Below, piece after piece: positions 37,213 through 45,382 of a stretch of 64,000 nt of DNA (positions within the stretch are counted from its first letter, which is position 1; each line of letters begins with the position of its first letter). The notes under the pieces were generated by a model that saw only the letters and a list, made by a program, of their open reading frames with translations, was not told where the DNA came from and searched no databases. This stretch comes from Pseudorhodoferax sp032153935 (GTDB lineage Bacteria; Pseudomonadota; Gammaproteobacteria; Burkholderiales; Burkholderiaceae_C): positions 3,596,001 to 3,660,000 of the forward strand of contig NZ_CAXUQL020000001.1 of the NCBI RefSeq assembly GCF_964253035.1, given 5' to 3'. The position numbers and the translations under genes are program-made.

Positions 37213-38270
37213 GCCGGAGCCAGGCGGTCGAGCGGGCTGCGCACGGCCATGCCGCCCATGCGCATCACGTGCGTGTAGACCATGGTCGTGGCCACATCGG
37301 CATGGCCCAGCAGTTCCTGCACGGTGCGGATGTCGCTGCCGGCCTGAAGAAGATGGGTGGCGAAGCAGTGGCGCAGCGTGTGCGGCGTGGCTGGCCGGAC
37401 GATGCCGGCCTGCTGCACGGCGCGTTTGAAGGCCCGCTGGAACGTCTCTGCGTAGAGATGGTGGCGCCGGATGACACCGCTGTGCGGGTCCGTCGAAAGC
37501 TTGTCTTGCGGAAACACCCAGAACCAGCCCCAGCTGCTGCCCGCGCGCGGGTACTTGCGCTCGAGCGCGTGCGGCAGCTCGACGCCGGCCTGGCCTGCGG
37601 CCACATCGGCGCTCCAGACCAGCCGGGAGCGGGCCAGGTGGGTGCGCAGATCGGGCACGAGGCTGTCGGGCAGCATCACCACGCGGTCTTTGCCGCCTTT
37701 GCCTTCGCGCACGAACAACGCCCGCTGCGGGAAATCGAGGTCCTTCACGCGCAGCCGCAGGCCTTCGTTGATGCGCAGGCCGGTGCCGTACAGCAGCCGA
37801 GCCATCAGGCCGTGCTCGCCCTCCATGCGGCCCAGCACGGCCGCCACCTCGTCGGGCGACAGCACCACCGGCAGGCGGCGCTTGGGCACGGGCCGGCCGA
37901 TCTCGGCCATCCATGGCAGCTGCATCTCCAGCACCTTGCCGTAGAGAAACAGCAAGGCCGAGAGCGCCTGGCGGTGGGTGGAGGGCGCCACGCCGCGTTC
38001 GGCCGCCAGATGGGTGAGGAATGCCTCGACCTCCTCCTTGCCCATCTCGGCCGGATGCCGCAGGCCGTGGAACCGGATGAAGGCGCGGCACCAGTGCACA
38101 TAGACCTTCTCGGTCTGCAGGCTGTAGTGCATGAGGCGGATGCGTTCGCGCACACGGTCGAGCAGGCGCGGCGCCTTCAATGGAGGCAGGGCGGCAGCCG
38201 CGTTGTTTGTATGCACAGTGGGGCGACGGGATGCAATGGCGGAGTGCGACACGGATGCACCTCGTGGCAA
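37203..38270 (-). CDS. intI: Integron integrase (IntI-type tyrosine recombinase)
   Basis: A 355-residue tyrosine recombinase. The N-terminal core-binding domain is LLDRVRERIRLMHYSLQTEKVYVHWCRAFIRFHG. Catalytic residues are Arg166 (GTGLRINEG), His297 and Arg300 (PHTLRH), His323 (LLGHADV) and Tyr332 (TTMVYTHV). The extra IntI-specific segment is present at about 231-255 (ELPHALERKYPRAGSSWGWFWVFPQ), which separates integron integrases from XerC/D. The protein has a 30-residue N-terminal extension relative to IntI1. It points away from the cassettes, as in standard integrons, so attI should lie just upstream of its start at 38270. All catalytic residues are intact. Confidence 0.92.
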   Translation of the reverse strand: MPRGASVSHSAIASRRPTVHTNNAAAALPPLKAPRLLDRVRERIRLMHYSLQTEKVYVHWCRAFIRFHGLRHPAEMGKEEVEAFLTHLAAERGVAPSTHRQALSALLFLYGKVLEMQLPWMAEIGRPVPKRRLPVVLSPDEVAAVLGRMEGEHGLMARLLYGTGLRINEGLRLRVKDLDFPQRALFVREGKGGKDRVVMLPDSLVPDLRTHLARSRLVWSADVAAGQAGVELPHALERKYPRAGSSWGWFWVFPQDKLSTDPHSGVIRRHHLYAETFQRAFKRAVQQAGIVRPATPHTLRHCFATHLLQAGSDIRTVQELLGHADVATTMVYTHVMRMGGMAVRSPLDRLAPAHA

Positions 38271-38586
38271 GATCGACAGCCATCCAGCAAACTTGTAACG
38301 GCAGCGAGGTTTCGTGCCAAATTTACCACTGGATGAATGATCAGTAAATTGATTGTTTTCCGATGAAGATCAACAACTTATCCGCGCAATATGCGACCAG
38401 ATCAACGACAGCTGGCGTGATACCTCGCGTTTGCGTGCGTGTGATAACAAGTTGAACCAAACCGCTGACGCGGTGGCTCGGGAAGTGCTCCCGGCCACCG
38501 CGTTTTTGCGTGTGCGCGCTTGCATCTGATGGTCGGCCGAGCAGCCTTGAGCTGGGGAATGTTCCCCGGCTTGACGGAGAGCTGCT
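38271..38586. other. intI upstream region, expected attI location
   Basis: A 316-bp, AT-richer non-coding region between intI and the IS91-associated recombinase. It should hold the intI promoter and attI. One GTTRRRY match, GTTGAAC at 38451-38457, is a possible core site, but flanking integrase sites could not be confirmed. A strong terminator (38469-38507) and a GGGGAA-TG-TTCCCC palindrome (38554-38567) also lie here. Confidence 0.4.
38469..38507 (+). terminator. Rho-independent terminator
   Basis: CGCGGTGGC-T-CGGGA pairs with TCCCG-GCCACCGCG around a five-base loop, followed by TTTTT. It is the best intrinsic terminator in the window and would stop rightward transcription entering the IS91-like unit and the cassettes. 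Confidence 0.8.
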
Positions 38587-39447
38587 ATGACCGAACTACG
38601 CCAGCGCATGATCGAGGCGATGGTGGTGCGCGGGTTTGCCGCACGCACGCAGGATGCCTACGTGGACGCCATCCGGCGCATGGCCAAGCACTACCGGCGC
38701 GATCCGGCCGGTTTGACGCGCCAGGAGGTGCAGGACTACCTGTTGCGCATGGTGCGCGAGCAAAGCCTGTCATACAGCACCATGAACCAGGCCGCCTGCG
38801 CGGCACGCTTTCTGTACGAGACCGTGCTGGGCCGCTCGCGCGCAGAGTTCCTGGTGCCCATGGCCCGCGTGCCGCAGCGCCAGCCCGATCTGCTCGGGCG
38901 CGGTGAGATCGCGCAGCTGCTGCTGGCCTGCGGCCAACCGCGCCAACGCATGCTGCTGCAGACCGTCTACGCCGCCGGGCTGCGCGTATCCGAAGCCTGC
39001 GCGCTGCAGGTGCGCGACATCGACAGCGCGCCCGACCGCATGTGCATCCGCGTGCGCGCCGGCAAGGGCGGCCATGACCGCCAAAGCGTGCTCAGCCCCA
39101 CGCTGCTGGCGCTGCTGCGCGAACACGTGCGCTGCTTTCGGCCGCGGCAATGGCTGTTCGACGACGGGCGCGACGGCGCAGCCCCGTCCATCGAGACGGC
39201 CCAACGCGCCTACCAACGTGCCCGCCAGCGCGCCCGCATCATGAAGCGCGGGGGCATCCACACCCTGCGCCACTGCTTTGCCACCCATCTGCTCGAAGGC
39301 GGCGTGGACCTGTACACCATCAGCAAGCTGCTCGGCCACGGCCACATCAGCACCACCGCGCGCTACCTGCACCTGGTCAGCCCGCAGTTCCACCCGCCCA
39401 AGGACACCGACCCGCTGGACCTGCTGGCTGCGCTGCGCCTGTCCTGA
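38587..39447 (+). CDS. Tyrosine recombinase associated with IS91-like element
   Basis: A 286-residue phage-integrase-family protein: N-terminal SAM-like domain (MIEAMVVRGFAARTQDAYVDAIRRMAKHYRR) and catalytic domain with Arg in AAGLRVSEACAL, HTLRHCFATHLLEGG, LLGHGHIST and Tyr in TTARYLHL. It lacks the IntI-specific insert. Its stop lies eight bases before the IS91-type transposase, a pairing common in IS91-family elements, where the recombinase may help resolve or target the element. A GGAGAG site precedes the ATG. Confidence 0.88.
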   Translation: MTELRQRMIEAMVVRGFAARTQDAYVDAIRRMAKHYRRDPAGLTRQEVQDYLLRMVREQSLSYSTMNQAACAARFLYETVLGRSRAEFLVPMARVPQRQPDLLGRGEIAQLLLACGQPRQRMLLQTVYAAGLRVSEACALQVRDIDSAPDRMCIRVRAGKGGHDRQSVLSPTLLALLREHVRCFRPRQWLFDDGRDGAAPSIETAQRAYQRARQRARIMKRGGIHTLRHCFATHLLEGGVDLYTISKLLGHGHISTTARYLHLVSPQFHPPKDTDPLDLLAALRLS

Positions 39448-39455
39448 TCGCCACC

Positions 39456-40649
39456 ATGGCCGCCACGCTGGCCGAGGTGCTGCGCCGCCATGGGCAGGCG
39501 CATCTGGCCCACCATGCCCTGAGCGTGCCGCAGGCCAAGGCCTGGCGCGCCATCGCGGCCTGCCGCACCGCGGCCCTGGGCGGTCGGCAGATGCAGTGCG
39601 ACCGCTGCGATCACCGCCACTGGCAATACCACTCCTGCCGCAACCGGCACTGCCCGCAGTGCGGCGCGCGCGCCAAGGACGCCTGGCTGCAAGGCCGGCT
39701 TGCCGAACTGCTGCCAGTGCCCTACGTCCACCTGGTCTTCACGCTGCCGCACGAACTCAACGCGCTGTACGGCGCCCACCCGCGCTGGGTCATCGACACC
39801 CTGTTCGCCAGCACCGCCGCGACGCTGAACACCTTCGCCGCCAACGCCCGCTGGATGGGCGTGGCCGGCGGCACGCCGGCCTTCAGCCTGGTGCTGCACA
39901 CCTGGACGCAGGACCTGCGCCGGCACATCCACCTGCACGCCGTGATGGCCTGTGGCGTGCTCAAGGACGGGCACTGGCATGCGCCAGCGCGCAAGCCGGA
40001 CTTCCTGTTCCCGGTGCAGGCGCTGTCCAAGGTGCTGCGGGGCAAGTTCCTGCAGGCGCTCGCCGATGCGCACCGCAGCGGGCGCATCGCGCACGACCCG
40101 CAAGGCCAGCACGCGGCCTGGTGCGAACGCCAGCGCGCGCTGTGGCGCCACGCCTGGGTGGTCTACGCCAAGGCGCCGCTGGGTGGGCCGGCGCAGGCCC
40201 TGGAGTACCTCTCGCGCTACACGCACCGCACGGCCATCGGCAACGAGCGCATCGGCGCCGTGACCGACAGCGAAGTGGTCTTCACGGTGCGTGCCGACGA
40301 CAAGGGCGGCAAGAAGACGGTACACGTGCCCGGCGCCGAGTTCGTGCGCCGCGTGCTGCTGCACGTGCTGCCCAGCGGTATCAAACGCATCCGCCACTAC
40401 GGCGTACTGGCAGCGGCCTGCAAAGGCAAGAAGCTGCAGGCCGCGCGCACGGACCTGCAGATGCCGGCGCCCGAGCCGCGGGCCATGGAGTCGGCGCGGG
40501 CCTTCCTCAAGCGCGTGGCGCGCATCGACGCGCAGCGCTGCCCGTGCTGCAAGACGGGGCAGCTGCGCTGCGTGCAGACGCTGGCCGGACTGACGCCGCT
40601 GCCCGGGCCCACGGCAGTACCGCGGCAGCACAACCGGGGACCACCTTGA
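39456..40649 (+). CDS. IS91 family transposase
   Basis: A 397-residue rolling-circle transposase. The N-terminal zinc-binding region is CDRCDHRHWQYHSCRNRHCPQC, followed by PYVHLVFTLPHELN, the HUH-type metal site HIHLHAVMACGV, and the catalytic tyrosine region ALEYLSRYTHRTAIGNERI. The C-terminus ends with a second CPCC cluster. These are the defining motifs of the IS91/ISCR group. It is intact. Start ATG 39456, coupled to the recombinase upstream. Confidence 0.93.
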   Translation: MAATLAEVLRRHGQAHLAHHALSVPQAKAWRAIAACRTAALGGRQMQCDRCDHRHWQYHSCRNRHCPQCGARAKDAWLQGRLAELLPVPYVHLVFTLPHELNALYGAHPRWVIDTLFASTAATLNTFAANARWMGVAGGTPAFSLVLHTWTQDLRRHIHLHAVMACGVLKDGHWHAPARKPDFLFPVQALSKVLRGKFLQALADAHRSGRIAHDPQGQHAAWCERQRALWRHAWVVYAKAPLGGPAQALEYLSRYTHRTAIGNERIGAVTDSEVVFTVRADDKGGKKTVHVPGAEFVRRVLLHVLPSGIKRIRHYGVLAAACKGKKLQAARTDLQMPAPEPRAMESARAFLKRVARIDAQRCPCCKTGQLRCVQTLAGLTPLPGPTAVPRQHNRGPP

Positions 40650-40903
40650 ACGGCGCAGCGTCGATGCCGGGCAAAGCGCCGCCGATGCGGTGCGGCTCGG
40701 GTGTTGCCCGCGCGGGCGGCCCACGTCGTACGACCCCCTGCCTGTGTGTTGGCCGCAACGCCAGCGTGCCTCGCTTGCGCCATGCGCCAGATGGCGGATG
40801 CCGCGCGTGGCCGCCTTGCCCATAATGGCCAGCGCCGTGCCAGGCTGCGCGCCGAGCATTCCCCTATGAACCGCGGGCCACGCGCCCTGTGGCCCGCGGT
40901 TCA
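40650..40903. other. Tail of the IS91-like element with terminal hairpin
   Basis: 254 bp of non-coding sequence after the transposase. GAACCGCGGGCCAC (40868-40881) and GTGGCCCGCGGTTC (40889-40902) form a perfect 14-bp stem with a 7-base loop, likely the oriIS-type end. Confidence 0.55.
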
Positions 40904-40989
40904 GTCCAACGAGGTTTATCTGACGCCATGAACGTTGCTCGTCTTTGCCGGCCTTGGGCCTGGCGTCAGATAAACGCTTTCCGTTAGGC
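40904..40989 (+). other. attC: attC site upstream of the first intact cassette
   Basis: The inverse core GTCCAAC (RYYYAAC) opens the site and the core GTTAGGC (GTTRRRY) at 40983-40989 closes it. Between them GTTTATCTGACGCCA and TGGCGTCAGATAAAC form a 15-bp stem. The cassette it belonged to is missing or displaced by the IS91-like element directly upstream. Confidence 0.7.
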
Positions 40990-41001
40990 ATCACGAGACA
41001 C

Positions 41002-41523
41002 ATGGCAGCGTTTCAAGCACTTAATTGGGGAGACCTCGATGTGTTCGCCCTCTTGGTGGGCGATGGCATCGCAACGCTTGAACCAGCCTCCTCTGAACGG
41101 TCTCTCGCTTGGCTTCGTTCAAGGTCGTACCACATCGAACCCATAGACTTTGGGCGCGGCATCGGCCCTGTGGTCGCAGCACTGGGTAAGGAGTTTCGCT
41201 GGGAGCAACAGTTCGGCTACACCCTAGAGGCCGAAGATCGAAACCTCGCGCGTCTGCGAGATGGCTTCTGGTATGACGTGGTGGCCCAAGAAGGGCTCGT
41301 CATCGAACTACGAAGCTTTCAGCGCGCCTTCGAGGAAGACCGCGACTGGAGCGAAGGCTTCTTACGCATCATCTCAGAGCACAGTCGCCGCCATCTGGCC
41401 CTTGGGCACCGCGCCTTTGCGGTCGTCCACGTGCCGAACGGTGAATCGCCTGTTGTCGGCTGCTCCCTGGGTGAAAGATCGGTTCCGTATCCTTACTCGT
41501 TTCCGCGGGGCAGTAATGCCTAA
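41002..41523 (+). CDS. Integron cassette protein, possible barstar-like fold
   Basis: A 173-residue protein encoded by a cassette that begins at the GTTAGGC core 19 bp upstream. The middle region (HIEPIDFGRGIGPVVAALGKEFRWEQQFGYTLEAEDRNLARLRDGFWYDVV..GLVIELRSFQRA) follows the outline of barstar-family proteins: a strand, a helix, then FGY-N-LRDGF, then a hydrophobic strand before a helix and a final strand (HRAFAVVHV). The match is by eye only. If correct it would be a ribonuclease inhibitor without an adjacent toxin. Its stop codon lies inside the GCCTAAC inverse core of its own attC, as in many cassettes. Confidence 0.65.
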   Translation: MAAFQALNWGDLDVFALLVGDGIATLEPASSERSLAWLRSRSYHIEPIDFGRGIGPVVAALGKEFRWEQQFGYTLEAEDRNLARLRDGFWYDVVAQEGLVIELRSFQRAFEEDRDWSEGFLRIISEHSRRHLALGHRAFAVVHVPNGESPVVGCSLGERSVPYPYSFPRGSNA

Positions 41524-41527
41524 CCTC

Positions 41528-41825
41528 TCTACAGGGACTTCCCCTTTCGTCAACAGCGGCTCATAGGTTTTCTTCCTGATAAACGGTATTCGCATTCATT
41601 GATCGCGGACGCACGATGAACTCAGAAGCCACCGCAAAAGGACAGACTGCACATCTACAGGCGGGCTTTTGTCGGCCAGTTGGTCCGAGGCCCCAGATAC
41701 GAACCGCTCAGCAGGACTCCATTCATTCGTCGTGCTTGAAGCACGGACGAGTTATCGAGCTCACCTGCTGCCGGTCTGACCTGTGGTGGTTATCTGCTAT
41801 CGCACGTCCAACTCAGAGAATCAGT
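41528..41825 (-). ncRNA. Probable seekRNA/bridge-RNA region of IS copy 1
   Basis: The 298-bp non-coding stretch downstream of the transposase is far longer than the 92 bp upstream. In IS1111-type elements the guide RNA that selects the target is encoded downstream of the transposase. Several self-complementary segments are visible (TCGTGCTTGAAGCACGA near 41732-41748). Position inferred from the family; no folding was run. Confidence 0.45.
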
Positions 41826-42914
41826 TCATGCCAGTTGCGGCTTCTGCCGCGCCGCCGGTATTTGGGGCACATGGTCGGGGTCGAATGCACCGTCGCGCGT
41901 GAGCACCGCCCACAGAATGCGCGCGTTCTTGTTGGCCAGCGCCACCACGGCCTTTTGCCAGCCCACGCGCTCTTTCAGTTGCACCAGCCACTGGCTGATG
42001 CGGTCGCTGCGTTTGGCCGCGCTCATCACGGCCGACTTGGCGCCCTGGATCAGCAGCGTGCGCAAGTAGTCGTCGCCGCGTTTGGTGATGCCCCCGAGCC
42101 TGGCTTTGCCGCCGGTGGAGTTCTGGCTGGGCACCAAGCCGAGCCAGGCGCCGAACTGCCGCGCGTTGGCAAACTGGCCAAAGTTGCCCACGCTGGCAAC
42201 CAGCGCCGACGCCGTGGTCGGACCGATGCCCAGCAGAGTGGCTGCCTTGGCCGCCCGCGCATCGGCGCGCACGTGGGCGGCAATGCGCTCGTCGCACCAG
42301 GCAATCTGCAGGTCGACGTCGATCCAGTGCAGATGCGCGCGTTGCAGCGCCAACCGTGCCACGCCGGGCAACTCGTTGCTGGCGTCCTCGATCACGCTGG
42401 CCAGCACCAGGCGCAGCGCGTCCGGACCTTGCGCGAAGACCAGCCCGAACTCGGTCAACAGGCCGCGGATGCGGTTGATCAACGCTGTGCGCTCTTCCTT
42501 GAAACCTTCGCGCAGCCGGTGCACGGCAAGCTGGCCTTGCTGCTCGGCCGTCTTGACCGGCACGAAGCGCATGTGCGGGCGAGCTGCGGCCTCGCAGATG
42601 GCAGCGGCATCATTGGCGTCGTTCTTGCCGCTCTTGCCAGCCATGCGGTAGGGCGTGACGAAGTGGCCTGCGATCAGCCGCGCATCCAGGCCCAGCACGC
42701 GCAACCGGCGGGCCACATGGTGTGCGCCACCGCAGGTCTCCATCGCCACGATGCAACCGGCCGGCAACTCCGCGCACCAAGAGAAGAAGCGGTCCGGCGG
42801 CAACGCGCGGGCTACGACCACGCGCCCAATCGCATCGACCGCGTGAACCTGGTAGACCCGCTTGGACAGATCGACCCCTACCCGCGCCACCGGCGCCCGT
42901 GTAATCTCTGCCAT
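41826..42914 (-). CDS. IS110 family transposase, copy 1
   Basis: A 362-residue DEDD/serine transposase. The N-terminal RuvC-like domain has VGVDLSKRVYQVHAVD, AMETCGGAHHVARRL and KNDANDAAAICEAA, giving the acidic residues. The C-terminal transposase_20 domain has LLGIGPTTASALVASVG, ARQFGAWLGLVPSQNSTGGKARLGGITKRGDDYLRTLLIQGA, carrying the catalytic serine region. It is intact and identical in protein sequence to copy 2. It is transcribed against the cassettes. Confidence 0.94.
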   Translation of the reverse strand: MAEITRAPVARVGVDLSKRVYQVHAVDAIGRVVVARALPPDRFFSWCAELPAGCIVAMETCGGAHHVARRLRVLGLDARLIAGHFVTPYRMAGKSGKNDANDAAAICEAAARPHMRFVPVKTAEQQGQLAVHRLREGFKEERTALINRIRGLLTEFGLVFAQGPDALRLVLASVIEDASNELPGVARLALQRAHLHWIDVDLQIAWCDERIAAHVRADARAAKAATLLGIGPTTASALVASVGNFGQFANARQFGAWLGLVPSQNSTGGKARLGGITKRGDDYLRTLLIQGAKSAVMSAAKRSDRISQWLVQLKERVGWQKAVVALANKNARILWAVLTRDGAFDPDHVPQIPAARQKPQLA

Positions 42915-43061
42915 GGACTTCCCCTTTCCTGTTTCAGATTGAACTTCCGCGAGTCAATCTTGGTGCCTGGACACCGTGCTGGGATTGGGGAAGTCCCTTC
43001 GTATTCAGTCAACCGGACGTGCCTACGGCACGCCGGTTACCTCAAACGTTAGGCGCTCGGA

Positions 43062-43475
43062 ATGCGAGGTGTTTTGTTTGGCCGGTCGGCAGCCGTTGTC
43101 GTGTCTCTCTTGGGCTCTCTTCTTTTTGGTGCAGGAGCTGCATGGCTGTACTTCGAACACGGGGCAGTCTCCCCCAATTCATTTTTATGTGGAGCATTTT
43201 CAGTAGGGTTATTGCTGGAACTCTGGCGAGGCGAAAGGTCCGCGTCCCCCATCTTGGGTGCGTCGATTGGCATCTATCTCTGCTGGCTTGCAGTCCTATC
43301 ATTTCGTCTTGGTGTGACCGGACTGCCATCACGCACAATGCCATCGGCTACGGTGCATCGTTCCGAATGGCCTGTACTCTACTGGCTTCTACTTGGCTGT
43401 TACGCCGCCTTGGGGCTCGGTTTTCTGTGGTTGGCGGTGTCGGAATGCCGCGCAAATCGGCGGCTGTTTCGGTAA
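43062..43475 (+). CDS. Integron cassette membrane protein of unknown function
   Basis: A 137-residue protein with four likely transmembrane helices: AAVVVSLLGSLLFGAGAAWLYF, SFLCGAFSVGLLLELW, ILGASIGIYLCWLAVLSF and VLYWLLLGCYAALGLGFLWLAV. It has a basic C-terminus (CRANRRLFR). I recognise no family. The ORF starts eight bases after a GTTAGGC core, and its stop lies just before the next GCCTAAC, so it fills a cassette exactly. GC content is lower than in the chromosome around. Confidence 0.75.
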   Translation: MRGVLFGRSAAVVVSLLGSLLFGAGAAWLYFEHGAVSPNSFLCGAFSVGLLLELWRGERSASPILGASIGIYLCWLAVLSFRLGVTGLPSRTMPSATVHRSEWPVLYWLLLGCYAALGLGFLWLAVSECRANRRLFR

Positions 43476-43486
43476 GGCCTAACTTG

Positions 43487-43784
43487 TCTACAGGGACTTC
43501 CCCTTTCGTCAACAGCGGCTCATAGGTTTTCTTCCTGATAAACGGTATTCGCATTCATTGATCGCGGACGCACGATGAACTCAGAAGCCACCGCAAAAGG
43601 ACAGACTGCACATCTACAGGCGGGCTTTTGTCGGCCAGTTGGTCCGAGGCCCCAGATACGAACCGCTCAGCAGGACTCCATTCATTCGTCGTGCTTGAAG
43701 CACGGACGAGTTATCGAGCTCACCTGCTGCCGGTCTGACCTGTGGTGGTTATCTGCTATCGCACGTCCAACTCAGAGAATCAGT
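43487..43784 (-). ncRNA. Probable seekRNA/bridge-RNA region of IS copy 2
   Basis: The same 298-bp non-coding sequence downstream of the transposase as in copy 1, with the same expected role. Inferred only. Confidence 0.45.
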
Positions 43785-44873
43785 TCATGCCAGTTGCGGC
43801 TTCTGCCGCGCCGCCGGTATTTGGGGCACATGGTCGGGGTCGAATGCACCGTCGCGCGTGAGCACCGCCCACAGAATGCGCGCGTTCTTGTTGGCCAGCG
43901 CCACCACGGCCTTTTGCCAGCCCACGCGCTCTTTCAGTTGCACCAGCCACTGGCTGATGCGGTCGCTGCGTTTGGCCGCGCTCATCACGGCCGACTTGGC
44001 GCCCTGGATCAGCAGCGTGCGCAAGTAGTCGTCGCCGCGTTTGGTGATGCCCCCGAGCCTGGCTTTGCCGCCGGTGGAGTTCTGGCTGGGCACCAAGCCG
44101 AGCCAGGCGCCGAACTGCCGCGCGTTGGCAAACTGGCCAAAGTTGCCCACGCTGGCAACCAGCGCCGACGCCGTGGTCGGACCGATGCCCAGCAGAGTGG
44201 CTGCCTTGGCCGCCCGCGCATCGGCGCGCACGTGGGCGGCAATGCGCTCGTCGCACCAGGCAATCTGCAGGTCGACGTCGATCCAGTGCAGATGCGCGCG
44301 TTGCAGCGCCAACCGTGCCACGCCGGGCAACTCGTTGCTGGCGTCCTCGATCACGCTGGCCAGCACCAGGCGCAGCGCGTCCGGACCTTGCGCGAAGACC
44401 AGCCCGAACTCGGTCAACAGGCCGCGGATGCGGTTGATCAACGCTGTGCGCTCTTCCTTGAAACCTTCGCGCAGCCGGTGCACGGCAAGCTGGCCTTGCT
44501 GCTCGGCCGTCTTGACCGGCACGAAGCGCATGTGCGGGCGAGCTGCGGCCTCGCAGATGGCAGCGGCATCATTGGCGTCGTTCTTGCCGCTCTTGCCAGC
44601 CATGCGGTAGGGCGTGACGAAGTGGCCTGCGATCAGCCGCGCATCCAGGCCCAGCACGCGCAACCGGCGGGCCACATGGTGTGCGCCACCGCAGGTCTCC
44701 ATCGCCACGATGCAACCGGCCGGCAACTCCGCGCACCAAGAGAAGAAGCGGTCCGGCGGCAACGCGCGGGCTACGACCACGCGCCCAATCGCATCGACCG
44801 CGTGAACCTGGTAGACCCGCTTGGACAGATCGACCCCTACCCGCGCCACCGGCGCCCGTGTAATCTCTGCCAT
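43785..44873 (-). CDS. IS110 family transposase, copy 2
   Basis: A 362-residue transposase with the same protein sequence as copy 1, including the VGVDLSK, KNDANDA and STGGKARLGGITKRGDDYLRT motifs. Both copies being intact suggests recent transposition or duplication. Confidence 0.94.
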   Translation of the reverse strand: MAEITRAPVARVGVDLSKRVYQVHAVDAIGRVVVARALPPDRFFSWCAELPAGCIVAMETCGGAHHVARRLRVLGLDARLIAGHFVTPYRMAGKSGKNDANDAAAICEAAARPHMRFVPVKTAEQQGQLAVHRLREGFKEERTALINRIRGLLTEFGLVFAQGPDALRLVLASVIEDASNELPGVARLALQRAHLHWIDVDLQIAWCDERIAAHVRADARAAKAATLLGIGPTTASALVASVGNFGQFANARQFGAWLGLVPSQNSTGGKARLGGITKRGDDYLRTLLIQGAKSAVMSAAKRSDRISQWLVQLKERVGWQKAVVALANKNARILWAVLTRDGAFDPDHVPQIPAARQKPQLA

Positions 44874-45019
44874 GGACTTCCCCTTTCCTGTTTCAGATTG
44901 AACTTCCGCGAGTCAATCTTGGTGCCTGGACACCGTGCTGGGATTGGGGAAGTCCCTTCGTATTCCTTCAAGCAGACCCGCCTACGGCCGTCCGCTTAAG
45001 TCAAACGTTAAAGCGCGCT

Positions 45020-45382
45020 ATGAATCCGCTCATGAACGAAACGAAGTGGAATGAGGTTCGGTTGGCGATGTACCAGCTTGGGCATCTCTCCCCGCAATGC
45101 AGAACGTTGAACGTAGAGACCGGGTATCTCTCCGCTTGGGACGGAGAATGGTTCCATCACTTTCAGGTCGGTGGCTATAAGACAATAGAGTGGGTGGAAA
45201 TCAAAGTTTCATCTCGCGCGCAATTCGAAGCTGTGCGCGATGCTTTGGAAACGGTGCACGTGCCCGGAGAGAAAACTGAGCACGGGTTCAAAGTTATGGG
45301 GTACGCCCGAAATGGCGTGGCAGTCGACTACCTCACTCGCTTTAACATGCCGCTGCATCCGACCGCCTTCGGCGTCGGCTGA
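45020..45382 (+). CDS. Integron cassette hypothetical protein
   Basis: A 120-residue cytosolic protein of unknown function. The central part alternates strands and a helix: TGYLSAWDGEWFHHFQVGGYKTIEWVEIKVSSRAQFEAVRDALETVHVPG, then TEHGFKVMGYARNGVAVDYL. The last residues, MPLHPTAFGVG, are encoded by the attC stem, a frequent feature of cassette proteins. A second methionine at codon 5 is an alternative start. It is the last cassette of the array. Confidence 0.75.
   Translation: MNPLMNETKWNEVRLAMYQLGHLSPQCRTLNVETGYLSAWDGEWFHHFQVGGYKTIEWVEIKVSSRAQFEAVRDALETVHVPGEKTEHGFKVMGYARNGVAVDYLTRFNMPLHPTAFGVG

Larger units (their letters stand above)
38587..40902 (+). mobile_element. IS91-like element (recombinase plus Y2/HUH transposase)
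   Basis: The two-gene unit is followed by a 14-bp perfect hairpin ending in GTTC (40868-40902), which suits an IS91-type origin end. GTTC is one of the tetranucleotides these elements insert beside. The left end could not be fixed and may lie anywhere between 38458 and 38587. Confidence 0.65.
41528..43006 (-). mobile_element. IS110/IS1111-type element, copy 1, in attC
   Basis: A 1,479-bp element with subterminal inverted repeats AGGGACTTCCCC and GGGGAAGTCCCT, each several bases in from the ends (TCTAC on one side, TCGTATTC on the other). That arrangement is typical of the IS1111 subgroup, which makes no target duplication. The ends were set by comparing flanks with copy 2. This subgroup includes members that target attC sites. 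Confidence 0.85.
41518..43054 (+). other. attC: attC of cassette 1, split by IS copy 1
   Basis: The left part is GCCTAAC (41518-41524). The right part runs from 43007 to the GTTAGGC core (43048-43054) and contains AACCGGACGTGCC-TAC-GGCACGCCGGTT, a typical attC stem. The insertion sequence lies between inverse core and stem. Confidence 0.8.
43487..44965 (-). mobile_element. IS110/IS1111-type element, copy 2, in attC
   Basis: The second 1,479-bp copy, offset from the first by 1,959 bp and apparently identical along its length. It is inserted in the same orientation and at the same position relative to the GCCTAAC inverse core, four bases downstream in both cases. Confidence 0.85.
43477..45013 (+). 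other. attC: attC of cassette 2, split by IS copy 2
   Basis: The left part is GCCTAAC (43477-43483). The right part runs from 44966 to the core GTTAAAG (45007-45013) and contains AAGCAGACCCG-CCTA-CGGCCGTCCGCTT. The last core base departs from GTTRRRY. Confidence 0.7.

Noticed and set aside
38451..38457. GTTGAAC as the attI core site
   Set aside because: It fits GTTRRRY, but such a short pattern occurs by chance and no flanking integrase sites or cassette junction could be identified.
41616..43052. Long plus-strand frames over both IS copies (474-478 residues)
   Set aside because: Identical antisense shadows of the IS110 transposase, without family motifs; they also run through the IS end into the flank.
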